Below, in pieces: positions 7,188 through 8,411 of a stretch of DNA of 8,411 nucleotides. Positions within the stretch are counted from its first letter, which is position 1. Each line of letters opens with the position of its first letter. Made by a program: the position numbers and the translations under genes. Under the pieces are notes generated by a model. It did not search any database and was not told the origin of the DNA. It saw only the letters and a program-made list of their open reading frames with translations. This stretch comes from an uncultured Bacteroidales bacterium (GTDB lineage Bacteria > Bacteroidota > Bacteroidia > Bacteroidales > Lentimicrobiaceae): positions 1-8,411 of the forward strand of contig CALCQV010000030.1 in assembly GCA_937894795.1 (NCBI GenBank), written 5' to 3'.

Positions 7188-7660
7188 TCAGCAGGGTATT
7201 CAATGGTAGAACCTTTGTACAAAGTAACAACGGAACCATCGGGGAGTATCTGCTCCAGATTGCCGGTTTCTGCATACACCTCCACCATATTGGGAGTCAG
7301 CGTGGTATAATAGAACACGGCAGCAATAACAGCCAGCATTATTATTGAAGCAGCTACCTTCCATGATGTGGAAAGTGAAAAGATCGGCGACTTTTTCCGT
7401 AATGAGCGGTTGACCTGTGATGTTGAGGATGGCTGATCAATCATTTCGGCCATAGCCGACCATTCTTTATCTATATCAATGGATGAAGAAACAGCGTCAT
7501 TGACTGTCAACAGCCATGTTTGGCGGTACTCATCAAACAATTTAATGTTCAACGGATCCCTGCTCAACCAATCCGACAGACCGCTGATCTCCTCAGGAGT
7601 AGCTTCTCCCAGAAAGTACCTTGTAATCAGGTCGTCGTAGTATGATTTAATCTCGTCCAT
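7184..7660 (-). CDS. FecR-like anti-sigma factor, N-terminal fragment (cytoplasmic domain and membrane segment)
   Basis: This 158-residue ORF is the first half of a Bacteroidota FecR. Residues about 8-50 are the cytoplasmic sigma-binding region (LITRYFLGEATPEEISGLSDWL, then FDEYRQTWL). Residues about 101-119 form one membrane helix (VAASIIMLAVIAAVFYY) preceded by RKK. The periplasmic FecR domain opens with the typical TGNLEQILPDGSVVTLYKGSTIEYP at 132-156, and the frame then stops after AE. Intact family members are about 320-400 residues and continue with a short F-x-G-x-x-R-x-V segment before LEGEAFF, which is missing here. The start ATG lies 45 bp after the sigma stop codon and directly after GATAAACACA. 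In E. coli, the isolated FecR cytoplasmic domain activates FecI without signal, so this fragment could keep the sigma factor permanently on; that transfer is an inference. Confidence 0.85.
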   Translation of the reverse strand: MDEIKSYYDDLITRYFLGEATPEEISGLSDWLSRDPLNIKLFDEYRQTWLLTVNDAVSSSIDIDKEWSAMAEMIDQPSSTSQVNRSLRKKSPIFSLSTSWKVAASIIMLAVIAAVFYYTTLTPNMVEVYAETGNLEQILPDGSVVTLYKGSTIEYPAE

Positions 7661-7679
7661 TGTGTTTATCTCCTGTCAG

Positions 7680-7708
7680 TTATACACCTAATTTGCGTTA
7701 TACCCTTA
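7680..7708 (-). promoter_or_regulatory. Putative ECF promoter before fecR (copy B)
   Basis: On the minus strand the site reads TAAGGGT, 12 bases, AGGTGTATAA, matching copy A at 3052-3080 in both blocks and in spacing while the 12-base interior differs. The TAAGGGT block begins with the stop codon TAA of the sigma gene. The -10-like block ends 19 bases before the fecR ATG, leaving a leader of about a dozen bases. Transcription from here would cover fecR, the STN receptor and the DUF4249 gene but not the sigma gene. Assignment to the neighbouring ECF sigma factor is inferred. Confidence 0.62.
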
Positions 7709-8257
7709 CTGTCTGAATGTTAAAAATATCAGAATGATCATTCTGATGTAATCTGCCAGTCGTAAACGCAGATGCTGCAGTGCCTTCGACATCTGGGCTT
7801 CCACGGTTTTAACGGATATATCCAGTTGATCGGCAATTTCCTTGTACTTCATGTTTTCATAACGGCTCAGCACAAATACTTCCCGACACTTTTCAGGAAG
7901 TTCATTAATAGACTTCTGAATCAGGTCATGAAGTTCAGTTTCTGCCAATTGATCGTTATCCACTGACTCCATAGCTGCTATGTCGGAAAGGTTCTCCAGT
8001 TCCAGCAGCGACACGTTGAATTTCCGGTTATCGCGCAGCCAGTTCAGGCTCCTGTTGTAAATAACGGTGGCAAGGTACGATCTGATGTTGCGGTCTTGGT
8101 CAATCGAATCGCGTTTTTCCCAGAGGTTAACGAATGCTTCCTGCACAATCTCACGGGCAGCCTCCTGATCTTTCACCACCTTCTGTGCCAGGTAGCAAAG
8201 AGCCTTGAATTCAGTACGGAAAATCATTTCAAATATTTCCCTATTGAGTTGCTGCAT
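7706..8257 (-). CDS. ECF RNA polymerase sigma factor, Bacteroidetes expansion family
   Basis: The 183-residue protein has the usual two-domain layout of an ECF sigma factor. Region 2 spans about 10-78 and includes AREIVQEAFVNLWEKRDSI (core binding and -10 recognition) and IRSYLATVIYNRSLNWLRD. Region 4 spans about 108-165 and contains LPEKCREVFVLSRYENMKYKEIA with the helix-turn-helix ADQLDISVKTVEAQMSKAL that reads the -35 element. A short hydrophobic tail (MIILIFLTF) closes the protein, as in many members of this family. It should direct RNA polymerase to the locus when FecR receives a signal from the STN receptor. The stop codon is embedded in the putative promoter of fecR. Its own upstream region carries a housekeeping-like TAnnTTTG element rather than the ECF motif, so it may not be directly autoregulated. 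The start at 8257 fits the domain boundary and the promoter position. Confidence 0.95.
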   Translation of the reverse strand: MQQLNREIFEMIFRTEFKALCYLAQKVVKDQEAAREIVQEAFVNLWEKRDSIDQDRNIRSYLATVIYNRSLNWLRDNRKFNVSLLELENLSDIAAMESVDNDQLAETELHDLIQKSINELPEKCREVFVLSRYENMKYKEIADQLDISVKTVEAQMSKALQHLRLRLADYIRMIILIFLTFRQ

Positions 8258-8276
8258 AATGAAGTTGGAATTAGTA

Positions 8277-8284
8277 CAAAGATA
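8277..8284 (-). promoter_or_regulatory. -7 element of the sigma factor gene promoter
   Basis: On the minus strand the bases read TATCTTTG, an exact match to the Bacteroidota housekeeping -7 consensus TAnnTTTG. It lies 19 bases upstream of the sigma ATG. The nearest TTG upstream is only 14 bases away, too close for a normal -33 element, so the -33 side is weak and may need an activator. Confidence 0.6.
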
Positions 8285-8297
8285 ATTGAAAGTAGAT

Positions 8298-8313
8298 ACA
8301 ATGCATTCATTGT
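8298..8313. promoter_or_regulatory. 16-bp inverted repeat over the -33 region of the sigma promoter
   Basis: ACAATG and CATTGT are perfect 6-bp arms around CATT. The dyad lies 13 bases upstream of the -7 element, about where RNA polymerase would contact the -33 region. A bound regulator there could replace or block that contact. This is inferred from symmetry and position only. Confidence 0.3.
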
Positions 8314-8364
8314 TCAGATGGGCAAGCAGCTCTCAAAAAGAAGGTAACGCAGGGTCTTCAATTT

Positions 8365-8380
8365 CAAGATGTCAAAGAAC
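8365..8380 (-). other. boxA-like sequence at the right edge
   Basis: The minus strand reads GTTCTTTGACATCTTG, similar to the boxA-type sequence that I recall from Bacteroidota rRNA leaders and 16S-23S spacers (E. coli boxA is TGCTCTTTAACA). No rRNA gene is present in the window, and the next gene in this direction is the sigma factor. It could be a remnant of an rRNA spacer, a real antitermination site or a chance match. Confidence 0.25.
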
Positions 8381-8398
8381 TGAAACGCGTTCAGCGTT
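8380..8398. repeat. Overlapping small inverted repeats
   Basis: CTGAA and TTCAG are 5-bp arms around ACGCG, and AACGC with GCGTT form an alternative 5-bp stem around GTTCA in the same bases. The two stems exclude each other. The CTGAA/TTCAG arms recall the dyad at 1852-1871 but with a 5-base instead of an 8-base gap. The function is unknown and the match may be chance. Confidence 0.2.
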
Positions 8399-8411
8399 AA
8401 AACTTGTTCCG

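Noticed and set aside
7180..7192. Programmed -1 ribosomal frameshift joining the two fecR fragments
   Set aside because: A -1 slip would join the frames, but there is no slippery heptamer and no clear downstream hairpin. The joined protein would still lack the conserved residues between the YP and LEGEAFF motifs.
8096..8347. Plus-strand open frame running across the sigma gene start and its promoter
   Set aside because: Most of it is antisense to sigma region 2 coding sequence, and its product shows no family features.
1..8411. CRISPR array, insertion sequence, tRNA or phage genes
   Set aside because: No regularly spaced direct repeats, transposase-like frame, terminal inverted repeats or tRNA-like cloverleaf were seen on either strand.

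Overview
The window reads as chromosomal DNA from a member of the Bacteroidota. The evidence is an ECF sigma factor of the Bacteroidetes expansion family, a FecR-type anti-sigma factor with a DUF4974-like C-terminus, TonB-dependent receptors with N-terminal carboxypeptidase-regulatory-like (CarbopepD_reg) domains, a DUF4249 lipoprotein, weak or absent Shine-Dalgarno sequences and a TAnnTTTG promoter element. Order and species cannot be fixed from the sequence; Chitinophagales, Cytophagales and Sphingobacteriales are all plausible. No rRNA gene, tRNA gene, insertion sequence or CRISPR array is visible.

Every recognisable gene lies on the minus strand, so transcription runs from high to low coordinates. 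In that order: a non-coding lead (8258-8411) with a good TAnnTTTG element and two small dyads; an ECF sigma factor (7706-8257); a FecR-like anti-sigma factor broken into two ORFs that overlap by ATGA (7184-7660 and 6663-7187); a TonB-dependent receptor with an STN signalling domain (3956-6679); a DUF4249 lipoprotein starting 5 bp after the receptor (3099-3950); an unrecognised lipoprotein (2064-3005); a strong intrinsic terminator (1926-1955); and a second TonB-dependent receptor without an STN domain, cut by the left edge (1-1788).

The genes from sigma factor to DUF4249 form a cell-surface signalling locus of the Fec type. The receptor binds an unknown ligand outside, its STN domain contacts the periplasmic part of FecR, and FecR controls the sigma factor through the inner membrane. 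DUF4249 lipoproteins commonly follow such receptors and are probably surface partners, though their function is unknown.

Two observations stand out. First, fecR is interrupted in the middle of its conserved periplasmic domain by an apparent out-of-frame deletion of about eight codons, which should separate the membrane-anchored anti-sigma half from the part that senses the receptor. Second, the same bipartite element, TAAGGGT-N12-AGGTGTATAA, occurs at identical spacing in just two intergenic places: between sigma gene and fecR, and in front of the unknown lipoprotein gene. It has ECF-promoter geometry and is the best candidate for the recognition site of the sigma factor encoded here. It would link the unknown lipoprotein to the same regulon while leaving the sigma gene itself under a housekeeping promoter.
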